DNA of 60,000 nucleotides from Cryptomeria japonica. Taxonomy: Eukaryota; Streptophyta; Pinopsida; Cupressales; Cupressaceae. The notes below the pieces were generated by a model, which made no database searches, was not told the origin of the DNA, and was given only the letters and a program-made list of their open reading frames with translations. Shown here piece by piece: positions 24,401 to 35,770 of the stretch. The DNA lies in assembly GCF_030272615.1 (NCBI RefSeq), contig NC_081406.1, positions 232,928,396-232,988,395 on the forward strand. Reading direction: 5' to 3'. Within the stretch, counting starts at the first letter, position 1, and every line of letters begins with the position of its first letter. A program made the translations under genes and the position numbers.

Positions 24401-25044
24401 AATAATCCATTCATCTTAATCTCTTCTAGCATGAAAATAAGATACAAAAGTACCTTCAATTCTAGTAGCATCTTTCGAAGATTTTTCCTTCAACATTTTG
24501 TCAGGGTTAGGAGAACAAGATTCTTCCTTTACTGCCAAGAACACACATTCACTGTCTTCTTCCTTCACCAAGAACAAATGTTGGCATCTTCTCTAACATA
24601 ATAAGCCTTCCCATTGAACTTTCCTTTCCTTTACTTTTTCTTTTGATTTAGAATTTTGTCGAGACATCTAGAGGCATAATGACATATCTCTCCATAGTTG
24701 AAACACTTAAAGAACAACTTATAGTTTTACTTTCCAATTCCTTTCTTCATTATTCTCATAAAGTTTTCTTCATCAAATTCCTCATCTTTTGTTGATTTAG
24801 TAGCCTTAAATGTAGTTTTTGTTCTTGCACTTGTAGTACCAAATTCTCTTATCTCAAAAGCAAGCAATGTACGATACAAGTATTCTCTAGTATACTTATT
24901 CTGATTCTGTAATTCTTCTATTGTTGAAACCTTAGATCTATAGGGTTTAGTAAGAGTTCTATGTACCTTTTTCACAACTTCATCTTTTGGAAATTTACTA
25001 CTAAGACCTCTTATCTCATTTACAACATCATCTATCTATTAGAC
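21490..25044 (-). pseudogene. Element G copia polyprotein remnant
   Basis: Minus-strand order: gag fragment (24975-24727, with RTLTKPYRSK); protease region near 24410-24190, where the active-site text reads INSGCSNHMTSD (Asp of the DSG motif replaced by Asn); pre-integrase and integrase start 24048-23722 (YFMLFIDDYSRMTW); degraded integrase to about 22960; RT 22812-22345 (YQMDVKSAFLNGEL, LYGLKQDPRAWYARL) and 22340-22104 (KKFGMENAKLVCTP); and RNase H debris to about 21490 (AYTNANWVG). RT motif C is damaged: text around VDDIIIGEN has lost bases. Several frameshifts separate the pieces. The first part of gag is cut off at 25044 by element E. Confidence 0.85.
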
Positions 25045-26245
25045 AGTTCAAATAACCAGAAGACAACTGAGAGGGGGGCGGGGGTGAATGAGTTGTCACA
25101 AATTACCAGAACCATTAACAATTAAAATTTAAATACTGGAACCCAAAACATTAAAACTGGAATAGAAGTTTAAACAATTAAGCATAAACAATAATCACAG
25201 AATAAATACCATCCACACGACACCAAGATTTGTACGTGAAAAAACCAGTAATGGGAAAAACCACGGTGGGAAGCCTGCCCATAGTCATATAATACTTATG
25301 CAGTAAGTATGTGAATTACAATTGAGGGGCCTGCACTTGCAAGAAGGCCAACAACCTAGAGTGCACTGCTCATCACAAAAGGAGCCTCACGAACTACATA
25401 GAAGTCCATACTACAATCCGGAGAAGTGTTGAACTACGAAAGATAGCATCTCCTATGCCAGAGGACAATTCTGGTTAAGCTCAATGCCCGAGGAATAAAT
25501 CCTCTCACATAAACCTAATTTGATCTTCAATGATCGACCAAATCCTCTGCCTAAATTATATTACATTATTTGCACATTACATTCATTGACCTTGACCTCT
25601 AACATAACCATGATGATCTACACTGAGATCTTACATCTATATATAGAAACTCTTGACCATAAACAATTAGGTCAGCCACCAGATAATAAACTAATTACAT
25701 AATTAAAAACCATGTCGGCCTTAGACCAAACAAATAATATCCAACACACAAGATATTCCGAAAACACATCGAGTGGTCCAATCCACACGTTACATTAAAG
25801 TCGGTCCATAACCTAGATCAACCGGGACCCAATATAGGTCAACATGCTACAACAATGATCTCTATCCACCAAGTCTCGAACATGATCACCAACTGCATCC
25901 TAAATCTCCACCAAAAGCTGCACCAACACCACTTATGCAATTCATCAAATATCTTCATCAAAAGCTTTGTCGGTGAAACCCTCGTCAGAACTAGAGACAA
26001 AGCTTCTAAGTAAGCAAGATAGCATCCAACCAACTGACTGAATATGAGCATGAGTATCATGAACAATCCAATTCCATCACCAAACTATACCAGAGCCTAC
26101 TGGATCATGTCAGATCCAAATCAACCAGAAACCACTCAACCTCCCGAGACCATAAGGGTGTCGGTAAAGCATCCAAACAGCTAGTGTTGGCATCAATGAC
26201 AAAACATCAATGCAACACATAATCAATTCTACCAAATGACCAACA
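25045..26245 (-). repeat. 3' LTR of copia element E
   Basis: About 1.2 kb, from a decayed left edge (AGTTCAAATAACCAG, versus TGTTAGAATAACCAG in element D) to CCAACA at 26245. It matches the D LTR at 55496-56709 along its length, including the GATTTGTACGTG and GGTGGGAAGCCT boxes. It breaks into the gag of element G at 25044. Confidence 0.85.
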
Positions 26246-26560
26246 ATCTCCCCCTTTGGCATCGATGGCAACACTAGATGTGAAAAATATCTAAGTACCA
26301 AGAAATACCAAACAAGTCTCCCCCAATGGAAGACAACCAACAATTTCTCGCATATAGCTTTGAAATAAAGACCAAACTCCCCCTGTAAATAATATCTCTA
26401 TAAAGCTTTGAATCTCTCCCTCTTTCTTTTTTACTTCCTTTTTCACATCAATATCACTCCCCCTTTGACATGAATGCTAGAAATCTGACAAAAATATCAA
26501 AGCAAAAGACATAAACTACCGAATCACAAAGCTGACTACTCCCCCTAAGCAGTAGCATCC
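26246..26560 (-). other. Polypurine tract and repeated PPT-like boxes of E
   Basis: Next to the LTR edge the minus strand reads GCCAAAGGGGGAGAT (26246-26260). Similar purine boxes recur inward: TACAGGGGGAGTT (~26377), TCAAAGGGGGAGT (~26456) and TTAGGGGGAGTA (~26540). Element D has the same series. The terminal box primes plus-strand synthesis; the role of the inner ones is unknown. Confidence 0.8.
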
Positions 26561-26627
26561 CCAAAATAGTGTCGGAATGAATAGTATCTCTGATAATGCA
26601 TACCGGACTGATGCCAAACCACATCAG

Positions 26628-29600
26628 TCAAGTCTCTACCGAAGGAGCAGAAACTCCCAATCTATCTCTCAAGTACTCAAATGATTCCTTGGGCAAAGGT
26701 TTAGTGAAAATATTTGCAATCTGCTCTTTAGTGTTCACATAAACTAGTCTAACTTCATTTGCTTCCACCTTTTCCTTCAAAAAGTTGTACTTGATAGATA
26801 TGTGCTTTGTCTTAGAATGAAATACCAGATTCTTTGATATATCAATAGTAGCAGAGTTATCACAGTGAATAACTACTAGTGCATCACAATCCACCTTTAT
26901 ATCCTTCAACATTTTCTTCATCCATAAAACCTGTGTACAGATAGTAGCAACGACAACATACTCAACTTCAGCAGTAGATAAAGAAGTACATGACTGTTTC
27001 TTGTTGATCCATGAAACCAACTTCTTTACAAGAAAGAAAGCTCCACCAGAAGTACTTTTCTGGTCATCTACATCTCCAGCCCAATTAGCATCTGTATATG
27101 CACATAAAGTAAAGTTATCTTCCTTAGTGTACCACAAACCATAGTCTCATGTACCCTATAAGTATCTAAAAATCCCTTTCACCGTAATCTCATGATTTTC
27201 TCTAGGACCGGTTTGAAATCTTGAAACAATACAAACAACATTTATTATGTCAGGCCTAGTCTGAGTCAAATAAAGAAGACCTCTAATCATAGATTTGTAT
27301 CTTGTAGGATTTACTGGTGTAGAAGCATCTTTTCTTGTCAATTTCTCACTTGTAACCATAGGAGTACTTACTAGTTAAAATCTCCCATACAAAATTTCTT
27401 CACCAGTTCCTTAGCATATTTAGTTTGATAGATAAAAATACCTTTCTCAATCTGAGTAATCTGCAAACCTAATGAAAATTTCATCTCAGCAATCATAGAC
27501 ATCTCAAATTCTTTCTCCATATTCTTTTAAAATTCTATGCATAACTTATCTACACCTCCAAAAGTAATGTCATCAAAAAATACTTCAATCATCAGTATAT
27601 CATCATCAGTGATTTTATAATATAAATTACTATCAGCACTGCCCTTAGTAAAACTGATCTTCAAAAGATATTCATCCAACCTCGCATACCAAGCTCTAGG
27701 TGCTTCTTTCAATCCATATAAAGCTTTTCTTAACTTGCAAACCATATTTGTATCATCTAATAGTGAAAAACCATCAGGTTGCTCAATATAAACTTCCTCA
27801 TCAAGATCCCCATTCAAAAATGCATAGTTAACATCCATTTGATAAACCTTGTAGTTTTTATAAGCAGCATCGGCAAGAAATAATCTTACAGCTTCAATCC
27901 TAGTTACAGGTGCAAAAGTCTCTCCATAATTAATTTCTTCCTTCTGAGAATATCCTTTACAAACTAATCTTTCTTATTCCTTATAAATTGACCATCCTCA
28001 ATCAATTGAATCATAAAAACCCATTTAGTTCCAATATTTTTATTTTTAGGCTAGGGAACCAAGGTTCATGTGTTATTTTTCTCAATTTGATCTAACTCTT
28101 CCTCCATAGCTTTGAACCAATATTCATCTTTACATGCCTGTATTACTGATACCAATTCAACTTGTGAAATTAAACATACCTCATTAGTTACCAGTCTTCT
28201 TCTTGTCATCACTCCATTGCTCTTATCCCCAATGATCTGATCTTCTGAATGATTCAATCTCACATACCTAGGAGTCCTTTGACTCTCTATTCCTCTTCCA
28301 TGTTCTTCAGTTATTGTATAATGCTTTGATACTGCTAGAGTAACTAGTTCAACACTATTCCAATAAAGGTGCTACCAGTTCAAATATAATCATTTCCACT
28401 GTCGGTTCCTTCTCATAAACTCTGATTTGACTTTTGTTCAGCTCATCTACTTTGACATTAGCACTCTCCAAAATTCTCTGCAATCTCTTATTATAACATC
28501 TATATGCCTTGCTTTCATTAGAATAACCAAGAGATATGCCTTCATCACATCTAGGATCAAATTTGATATAACATTTACTACCAAAAATTAGGAAATACTT
28601 AACTGTAGGTGTATTGCAAAACCATAATTCATAAGGTGTCTTATCGATTTCTCCTTTGATATGTACTCTGTTGAATCTATAAACTATTGTGCTCACTGCT
28701 TCTCTCTAGCAGATATGAGGTAGACTAGCTTGCATCATCATTGTTCTAGAAGCATCCAAGATAGTCTTGTTCTTCCTTTCCACAACTCCATTTTGTTGAG
28801 GTGTCCAAGGAGCAGAAATTTGTCTTTTTATACCATGCTTCTCACAAAAGTTATTAAAATCACCATATGTGAATTCTCCACCATGATCTGACCTCAAAAA
28901 TTTACCCTATCTCAGTTTCCACTATAGCCTTAAAGATTTTGAACTTCTCAAATGCTTTAGATTTTTCTTTTAGAAAAGTAACCATCATTCTAGAATAATC
29001 ATCAATGATTAGCATGAAATATCTATGACCTTGAAAACTTTTAACTCTAGCAGGGCCACACAAATTAGTATGAATAAGATCAAGAACATCATTTGATTTA
29101 TCTTGTATACTGCTAAAAGAGGTTTTGACCTGTTTACCCATTTGACATTCTTTACATACAAGATTATAGGGCTTAATAATCTTAGGTATATCCCTAACTA
29201 CCTTGGTTGAACTGATCTTCACAATGCAATCAAAATTCACATGACACAACCTTTTATGCCATAGCCAACTTTCATCAATCTGTGTATTCAAACATGTCTT
29301 CTCACCAGAGTTCAAATAAAATATATTACCTTTTGTCTGTGTACCAGTTGCAATCTCCAAACGAGATCTATTAATAATTTTGCATTTTCCATCCTTGAAC
29401 TATAATTGAAATCCCTTATCTACCAATTGTCCTACACTCAAAATATTATGCCTTAAACCTTCAACATAATAAACATTGTCATTATTGTTCTTACCATCCA
29501 ATGATATAGTTAATTTTCCTTTGATCATACATGCTTTGTCATCTCCAAATCTAACTAGACCGCCATCAAATTCTTGCAAAGATAGAAACTTCCCTTTATC

Positions 29601-30716
29601 TCCAGTCATATAATGTGAACAACCATTGTCAATTACCCATTTATTCTTGTCTTCAATTTTAGTAGCAAGTGCCTTCTCTTCAAGTACATTCACTTCCAGT
29701 TATGAATCATCTTCCTTCATAGCCAAGAACACCCATTCCTTCCCATTGTCGGAACCACTGGCAGAGTCTTTTGCCGGTTCATCATTAGAATCAGTAATGC
29801 CTTCCTCATCCACTATGTAGCATGATTTGTCTTTGTTTTTCTTGTACTTATACTTATTTTGATATCCAGGATTAGGCTTAAATGATCTTCTAACTCTTTC
29901 TTCAAATCTTGAATTTCTTTTAGGACATATAGATGCAAAATGACCAATCTTATTACATGCAAAACATTTAAAAGGTTCCTTTCTTTCATACTTACTTCTT
30001 ATCAGTCCTTTAGGTACTCTACTAGAAAATAGTGCTTCAAGTTTCTCAAACTCATCATCTTCTCTCTTCATATCTTCCAATTCCTTTGCATACAAAGTTT
30101 TCTAGTCTTGCTTACCGGTTACAGATGTAGATGGATGAAAAGAAAGTTCAGTCTTTAAAGCTCCAGAAGGTCAAAATTCTTGAAGCTCAAAAGAAGATAG
30201 TTTCCCAACCAAACTATCTATGTCCACAGATGTATTAGCCATTGTTCTCAACTCATTAATAGCAATAGCCTTCATTTTTTAAGCCGGTGGTAGGGCTCTT
30301 AGAAATTTAGAAACAATTTCATCTTCACTCAGAGTTCCACCACAACATTGAATTCCCATAATAATCTCATTTACCCTTTCCATGAATGCAGTAATCCTTT
30401 CGTCTTCTTCGATCTTTAGGTTTTCATATCTCATCTAGTAACGATCAATCTTCACTGTAGGGTCACCTTCATTAAGAGTCTCCAACTTATCCCATATAGC
30501 CTTTATAGATGATTTTTCGGTTAATCCCATTATTTGATGATCAGAAAGTGCACACAAGAGGGCTTCTCTTGCTCTACAATCATTCTCAAGCTCCTTATCT
30601 AGGTTTATCAGAGGAGGATTGTCAGATCCTAGATTATAGGGTGTGACACCATTCTGTGTGATCTCCCAAATCATCTTGCCAAGACATCTTAGATGAGTCT
30701 CCAAAGCAATAGAGAA
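26628..30716 (-). pseudogene. Element E copia gag-pol pseudogene
   Basis: Minus-strand order: gag (30704-30435, UBN2-like, LGKMIWEITQNGV); knuckle piece 30095-29700 with CFACNKIGHFASIC; protease 29693-29400 with VIDNGCSHYMTGD (DNG in place of DSG/DTG); pre-integrase and integrase 29360-28902 (HKRLCH, KECQMGKQ, IHTNLCGP); integrase continuation 28897-28355 (PQQNGVVERKN); linker 28263-28066; RT 27838-27527 with FFDDITFGG; RT end 27359-27156; RNase H 27137-26628 (DWAG-type ANWAGDVDDQKSTSGG, stop at 26628). The first integrase Asp (HTDLCGP in relatives) is Asn. The pieces lie in different frames, so at least four frameshifts or stops break it. Confidence 0.92.
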
Positions 30717-31915
30717 TATTATTTTGAATATATGAACAGCTATTTGGGTGACATCGGTTAAGGTGATTTTTACAAAGAAAGGCTCACTGCTAGAGGCTCA
30801 TTATCAAATTTCTCACAACCTAAAAGAAAGAAAGAAGGGATCACTGCTATAGGACTCACTACATAGATGAAGAAGAGTAAAAGAGAAAGATCCAATCATT
30901 GATACACCTCTACAATCACAAGATCAGTAGATATCTTCGACTCTCTGCTTCGGATAGCTAATATATGAAATTCCACGTTGCTCAACACTTTTTACCAACT
31001 CAAAAAACACTTATCACCAACATAAATAATCAAGGATGGCCCATTGTGGGTTGGCGTCTGGTTTGTCCTTGGATAATTTTTTTTATTTGTTTGGGTTTCA
31101 TGTCCCTATAAAACATGTTTTACTCTAATAAAAAATACAAACAATCAAGGAGATAGATCCTCTTTCACACACCTTCATCACATATGCCGATCCACATAAG
31201 CCACAACTCACACTTCCTTTTTCTTCATTTTCATCCTCAATAAATTATCCTTTATTTATATCATCGCTACATATGCAAAATCTCCCAAGGCCAACTAAGC
31301 ATCTTAACCAAATACAACTCAAATTAGGTTGGCACTAAACATTTCCATTCTAGAAAATAATGTAAAGTGGACCACATAGATTCTTTACTATGACAAAAAT
31401 AAACATCATACATGTTACAAATCGATCTATAATCATTCGAGCAACAATGTGAAGTGTAAACACCCTAGGTCAGCCAAACTTGGAATAAACACTATCAAAT
31501 AGTGAAACCATGCCTCTGATGCCCAAGAACTCATGCCAATTGAACAAAATGAAGCTAAGGATATTCCTAACTTATCCCTAAAACCGCAACACCGAAAACA
31601 ATAATGCAAATAAATTGGGAGAACACATTTCACTTGGAAACACAGTCAAACACCATCACACATTGGTGAACAAAACTTCCTTTGCATTGCAATTTGAAGA
31701 ACCAAATCTCAAATCTAACATCTGTAAACACTTTTTAACAACATATACAAATCGCATGAATAGATTTACATATAGAAGAAATGCAAAACAAGACTCTCAA
31801 CACAATTGAATAGGAAACTCAACATCAACTATACCAACTAGTCACTAATGACAACCAAAGCATGTTGACATCGATGGCAACACACCAACAACTCATTCTT
31901 CCCTAACTTGCAACA
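30717..31915 (-). repeat. 5' LTR remnant of copia element G
   Basis: Matches the left LTR of G from about 16635 onward; the segment equivalent to 16408-16630 is missing at the junction with E. It ends GCAACA at 31915. At 31740-31760 it shows the uninterrupted version of the site where the solo LTR sits in the left copy. It also contains the LINE-tail-like stretch (31090-31138) in the same place as the left copy. Confidence 0.82.
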
Positions 31916-32660
31916 CCAAGTATGGTGTTTCTTATCTTGTGTTTCATAGTTGACTATTGAAAAAAGCATCTATTCCAATCTCCCTCTTGGAGCCACTAAA
32001 TTCTCGACTTCTATTTCCAGTGAATCTCCTCTTTTAAGATTCAATTCCATTGTTCTTTCAGTTTCCTTTTCTTTGGAGAAATCTCTATCTTATTTTTCCT
32101 AGAGGTCATGAATTTTAATATCTCCTTAAGATCCAAGAGAAGTTGATCCTTCTTTTGAAATATATTACCAAAGGTATATCTATTACATCATTTCACATTA
32201 TGTCCAATGAATTTGAGTTTCAACGCAACTCTAAACATTAGAATGTCAGAAACATGGTTTTTCCACTAGGCCTCCACAAGTTTTTTGAAGTCTAGGTGGA
32301 ACCACATAGTTATAGGGAGGGATTGAAGTGAAATATGTGAGAGGATATTCCAACAATTTGATATGATGAACCTATCCAACTTGAATTGGATGAGATCAAC
32401 TTTGAGCCTTCTATTTGATTAGGTAACGAGTCTATCCCTAAGGTCAATATCCATTAGTCCTATTCCATTTAGGAAGTCTACAAGATCCAACATGCTATCA
32501 AAGTAGTCCTCCAACCCTCCCAACTTCTCCAAGGGGAAAATAGGGGTATTGAAATCTCCTCCCAGCATAGAGTCATTGTTCATAAACGAGCTAGCCAACA
32601 AAGTGAGTTTATTCTACATAATCTTTCTAGCAGCCCGATAGTTAGGGGTAACATATTAGT
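31916..32660 (-). pseudogene. LINE ORF2 endonuclease fragment
   Basis: On the minus strand the piece 32601-32419 contains LGGDFNTPIFPLEKLGG and LVDFLNGIGLMDIDL, the endonuclease core of a plant LINE. Decayed text continues left with LSHISLQSLPITM, FKTLVEAWWKNHV-like and TFGNIFQKKDQLL, the linker before the RT. It breaks off at 31915 at the LTR edge of element G, so G most likely inserted into this LINE. The RT half is not found in the window. Confidence 0.8.
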
Positions 32661-32819
32661 GAGGTTCCAATTGGGCATACCCTATTATAAGTGTACTTGA
32701 GAAAACTAAATATAAAATTATATAGAGTCTCTCAAATCTAGTTTTAACATATTATGTTAGCATCCTTTATTAGATTGTTTTAATTTTCATACGTTAATAA
32801 TCTTAAAATAAAAATAGTA
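32661..32819. other. No gene seen
   Basis: Short AT-rich stretch between the LINE fragment and the repeat array. Confidence 0.4.
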
Positions 32820-33300
32820 ATTGGTCAATATTATAAGTGAATTTATTATAGATAGATAACATGATAGGCATAAAGTTCATAATTACATGGTTTAATAGAA
32901 ATTGATTAAAATTATTAACTACAAAAAGGCATTTTACTATAGATTGATAACAAGATGGACATAGAAGTCACATTTAGATATTTCAATAATAAATAAAATA
33001 TCATAATAAACATACAAAAATATCAAAACTTTCTTTATTAAGGACAATAACATCACAGACATAAAAGTGGCATTAGCATCTTTCAATAAAATTAATTAAA
33101 AGTATTATTTGGATAATAATATGCAAATGTGAAAAGGAGTTTTATCATAGGTGGACAACATGATGGGAATGAAAACCACATTTGCATATTTTAATAAAAT
33201 TAATTGGCAATATATCGAAATAATATTTTTGTAAGTGTGAAAAGTAACTTTAATATAGATCAGTAATATGATGCATGTTGATTTCACATTCCATGAAAGC
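32820..33300. repeat. Five degenerate ~100-bp tandem units
   Basis: Units begin near 32838, 32928, 33030, 33130 and 33240. Each has the order TTTTA(C/T)TATAGAT(A/T)GATAACA(A/T)GAT, CATAAAAGT-like, CACATTTG(C/A)ATA and TTTCAATAAAATTAATT. Spacing is roughly 90-110 bp with many substitutions. No coding content. Confidence 0.7.
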
Positions 33301-34620
33301 GGCTCTCTATCCTTTATCAATAAAGTCTACAATAATGTCAATGAATGTCTAAAAATAATATCGAACCAAATCATTTTAAATATTATAGTCAATACACTCA
33401 CTATTTAAGAGGTAACCCACCCCTAATATAAATATTGCAATAAAACCCCTTTTAAGGAAAAAAAAACTTAAAAGAACGGTGACCATAAAAGGTGATTTCC
33501 TAGGCTCTCCCTAAACTATTTCTGTTAAAAGGAAGTTAAGGTAGTGAGTAGTCAAGCATTGAATATAATACTATAATAACTGCAAGCCTAAATCGACTGT
33601 GTAATCCTTTCAACATTATCGCTTATCGACATTCTTCCTCCACACAATTTGAAGACGTAAGTCCTACGATAGAGTGACGTTGTGCACAACAAATTTGCTG
33701 AAAGCATTTACTTAACAAGCGGGGATAATAAGTAAAATGTTGATGATTAAGGCCATGAATCTTAGCTTGAAATATATATTCGGTACACCATATCCCGTCC
33801 ACAACAGTGATGTGTGAAGGATATCTGATTTCTTTGACAAAACGCATTATTGTGTACGGTGGAGATTAATTTTCCGCAAAGATAAACTAGGCATTGAATA
33901 ATCTCAGGGCCAAAGGGAGATGCAATGTCTCCATCGTGCGGGCGCACCATTCTCAGCATTTGTCACGCCAAATCATCCCTAAAATTCGTCCAAAGCGAGA
34001 CTTCAAAATGATGTCGCTAAATTTTTATGTTATTTTCATGGTGGAGATTTTGCATTACATTTTCAACACGGACAAAAGTTTAATACAAAGAATATGGTAG
34101 GCAAGTGGACCCATGGATTTGTAGTGGAAACAGTGAAGAGCAAGTGCCTTTGGTTGGAACAAACTCTTTGTCCGCAATTCCCGCTTTCAATTAAATTTCA
34201 TTGGAAGCAATCCTCTTCGGTTGATAAATACACTTGCTTCGATCAATACTTAATTACACTTTGCTCCGATCAATACTTAATTGGCGTCTGCAAATGAAAG
34301 ACCTGGTGAAGATAATGAGATGGGTAATACCTGGTGGAGAAGCAGGGCACGTGCGAGACGGGGAAGCAAACCTGAAAACCCTAATCGCATGTGCTTTCCT
34401 TCTCCACCACGGCATATCCATTTCTAAACATATTCATTTTTTGTAGAAGATTGTTCTGAAAATCAATTGTGTATGTTTTTTATTTGATTCATACATCATT
34501 TGGTTTCAAAAACAATCCTTTGAATAACTCATATGATTTATGAGTCTTTTTATTGACGATCAATGAATGTTTTCTGTTCTGAATTTCTCTTTTGACTAAG
34601 CTCAGGGAAGGATAAGAGAA
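33301..34620. other. Non-repetitive stretch, no assignable gene
   Basis: From about 33600 the sequence is richer in G+C and lacks transposon motifs. Short open frames occur (minus 33847-33623 with SHITVVDGIWCTEYIFQAKI; plus 34294-34446 with MKDLVKIMRWVIPGGEAGH), but I recognise none. A direct repeat CGATCAATACTTAATT lies at about 34218 and 34246, a CACGTG G-box near 34349, and an AAACCCTAA telo-box near 34377. These could be promoter remnants of a nearby host gene; that is inference. Confidence 0.35.
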
Positions 34621-34621
34621 C

Positions 34622-34938
34622 ACTCACAGGTTTAGGAGGCCAGAGAGATACTGGAATTCTTTATCTTCTGTACTTAGAATCTGCAAAATCATCAGTGTCT
34701 GCCAAAAGCATTTTGTTACCGTTTCATGTAAGTACTCTATTATTTGGTTTGATAGATATGCTTGAATAGGCAATAATGCTTTTCCATTTGAACAGGCAGA
34801 ATTTATTTTTTTAGAATATCGATGAATTTTACTGGCAACCAAGGGCCAAATTCCATAGTATATCCTATTAATCCAGGCATAATCCCCAGATTTGAGGGTT
34901 GCAAGTATACCATCAGTCAAGGGACTACGGTTAATCAT
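34622..34938 (-). CDS. Candidate first exon, unrecognised protein (copy 1)
   Basis: Reading from ATG at 34938 on the minus strand gives 104 codons to a TGA. The protein starts MINRSPLTDGILATLKSGDY and contains YYGIWPLVASKIHRYSKK. The TGA lies inside CTGTGAGT (GTGAGT at plus 34622-34627), a good 5' splice donor, so the exon may end at 34628 and the stop may not be used. A TATA box sits about 110 bp upstream. A tandem copy with the same start is at 35667. I do not recognise the family and found no second exon. It could be a real gene end or a duplicated relic. Confidence 0.35.
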
Positions 34939-35039
34939 CGAGCATGTTCCTAATTAAATAATAAAAAGGTATTTAATGGTTGTTGTTCGTTTAGTACAAG
35001 TTTCTTTAGTATAAAGAGTGCGCAACTGTTATTAATGTG

Positions 35040-35055
35040 TCGCTTATATAGTGGA
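35040..35055 (-). promoter_or_regulatory. TATA box upstream of exon copy 1
   Basis: The minus strand reads GGCCTCCACTATATAAGCG, about 108 bp before the ATG at 34938. The same GGCCTCCACTATATA text precedes copy 2, so the element was duplicated with the exon. Confidence 0.45.
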
Positions 35056-35381
35056 GGCCACGGTCAATATAAAATGCTAGGAAGTTGATGACAATTGTTT
35101 GTTTTTTTAAGTTCATTTATATATTTAATGATTTTTTAGATAAATTTAAAGAGTTTCACTTTCAGTGGTCAAAGTATTGAATTCTAATTGTGGAGATTCA
35201 AATGCAAATGTCAAAAGAATATTTAATATGGAATTTTAAGTTCTAAATATTGATCTTTTATAAATGATTTGTAATGGAGTTGTTCAAAATGAGTTGATTG
35301 TCATTACAAGAGCTTATGTTTATCTCATATTATTGTTGATCTATGAACAAAATATTTACAAATGATTTATAAATGTGTCCA

Positions 35382-35475
35382 TTGTTTTTGATAAAGATAA
35401 AGATAAACGGGTTTTACATGGACCCAAAACCAAAAATTTTACAACAGTCGGCCATTAGCCAAATAGACATGAACC
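35382..35475 (-). mobile_element. 94-bp LINE tail, TSD AAATGTGTCCA
   Basis: Perfect 11-bp direct repeats AAATGTGTCCA lie at 35371-35381 and 35476-35486. Between them the minus strand reads GGTTTTGGGTCCATGTAAAA, CCCGTTTATC and further TTTATC units before an A-rich end. This is the same 3' tail as the 1.8-kb retroposon at 19483, so it is a 5'-truncated LINE-family insertion. It interrupts the copy-2 exon. Confidence 0.88.
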
Positions 35476-35486
35476 AAATGTGTCCA

Positions 35487-35667
35487 CTATTATTATAGAT
35501 ATTATATTAATATCATTTGAATAAAGAGGAATATTTTTCCTAGAATATTGAAGAAATTTACTCACAACAAAGGGCCCAATTCCCTGGTATAACCTACCAA
35601 TCCAGACAATTTTCACAAATTTCAGGGATAAAAAGATACTATCAATAAAGGGTTTGGGGTTAATCAT
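35487..35667 (-). pseudogene. Candidate first exon, copy 2, cut by LINE tail
   Basis: The minus-strand ATG at 35667 starts MINPKPFIDSIFLSLKF and continues WIGRLYQGIGPFVVSKFLQY, clearly paralogous to copy 1. The open frame continues into the 94-bp LINE insertion and stops at 35455, so the native 3' part is lost. The function is unknown, as for copy 1. A TATA box lies about 95 bp upstream. Confidence 0.4.
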
Positions 35668-35755
35668 CGAGCATGTTTTTAATTACATGATAATATTGTA
35701 TTTCCAATAGTGTGTCTATTTAGTATCAAGAGTGGGCACCTATGATTAATGTCTC

Positions 35756-35770
35756 GGTTATATATAGTGG
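35756..35770 (-). promoter_or_regulatory. TATA box upstream of exon copy 2
   Basis: The minus strand reads GCCTCCACTATATATAACC, matching the copy-1 element in sequence and in distance to the ATG. Confidence 0.45.

Larger units (their letters stand above)
25045..30716 (-). mobile_element. Copia element E, 5'-truncated
   Basis: Minus-strand copia element of the same family as D (LTR and protein match). It has its 3' LTR, polypurine tract and most of gag-pol, but the first codons of gag, the leader, primer-binding site and 5' LTR are gone. Its gag text stops at about 30717, where the sequence becomes the interior of G's LTR. A deletion spanning the E/G junction explains both losses. Confidence 0.82.
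16408..31915 (-). mobile_element. Copia element G with nested insertions
   Basis: Minus-strand copia element. The 3' LTR is 16408-19307 (split), the polypurine tract 19308-19325, the coding remnant 21490-25044, and the 5' LTR remnant 30717-31915. It carries three insertions: the solo LTR at 17594-19167, the 1.8-kb retroposon at 19483-21303, and partial element E at 25045-30716. G's gag start, leader, primer-binding site and the inner ~230 bp of its 5' LTR are missing at the E junction. The right boundary at 31915 abuts a LINE fragment. The left boundary continues into F instead of a TSD. Confidence 0.75.
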
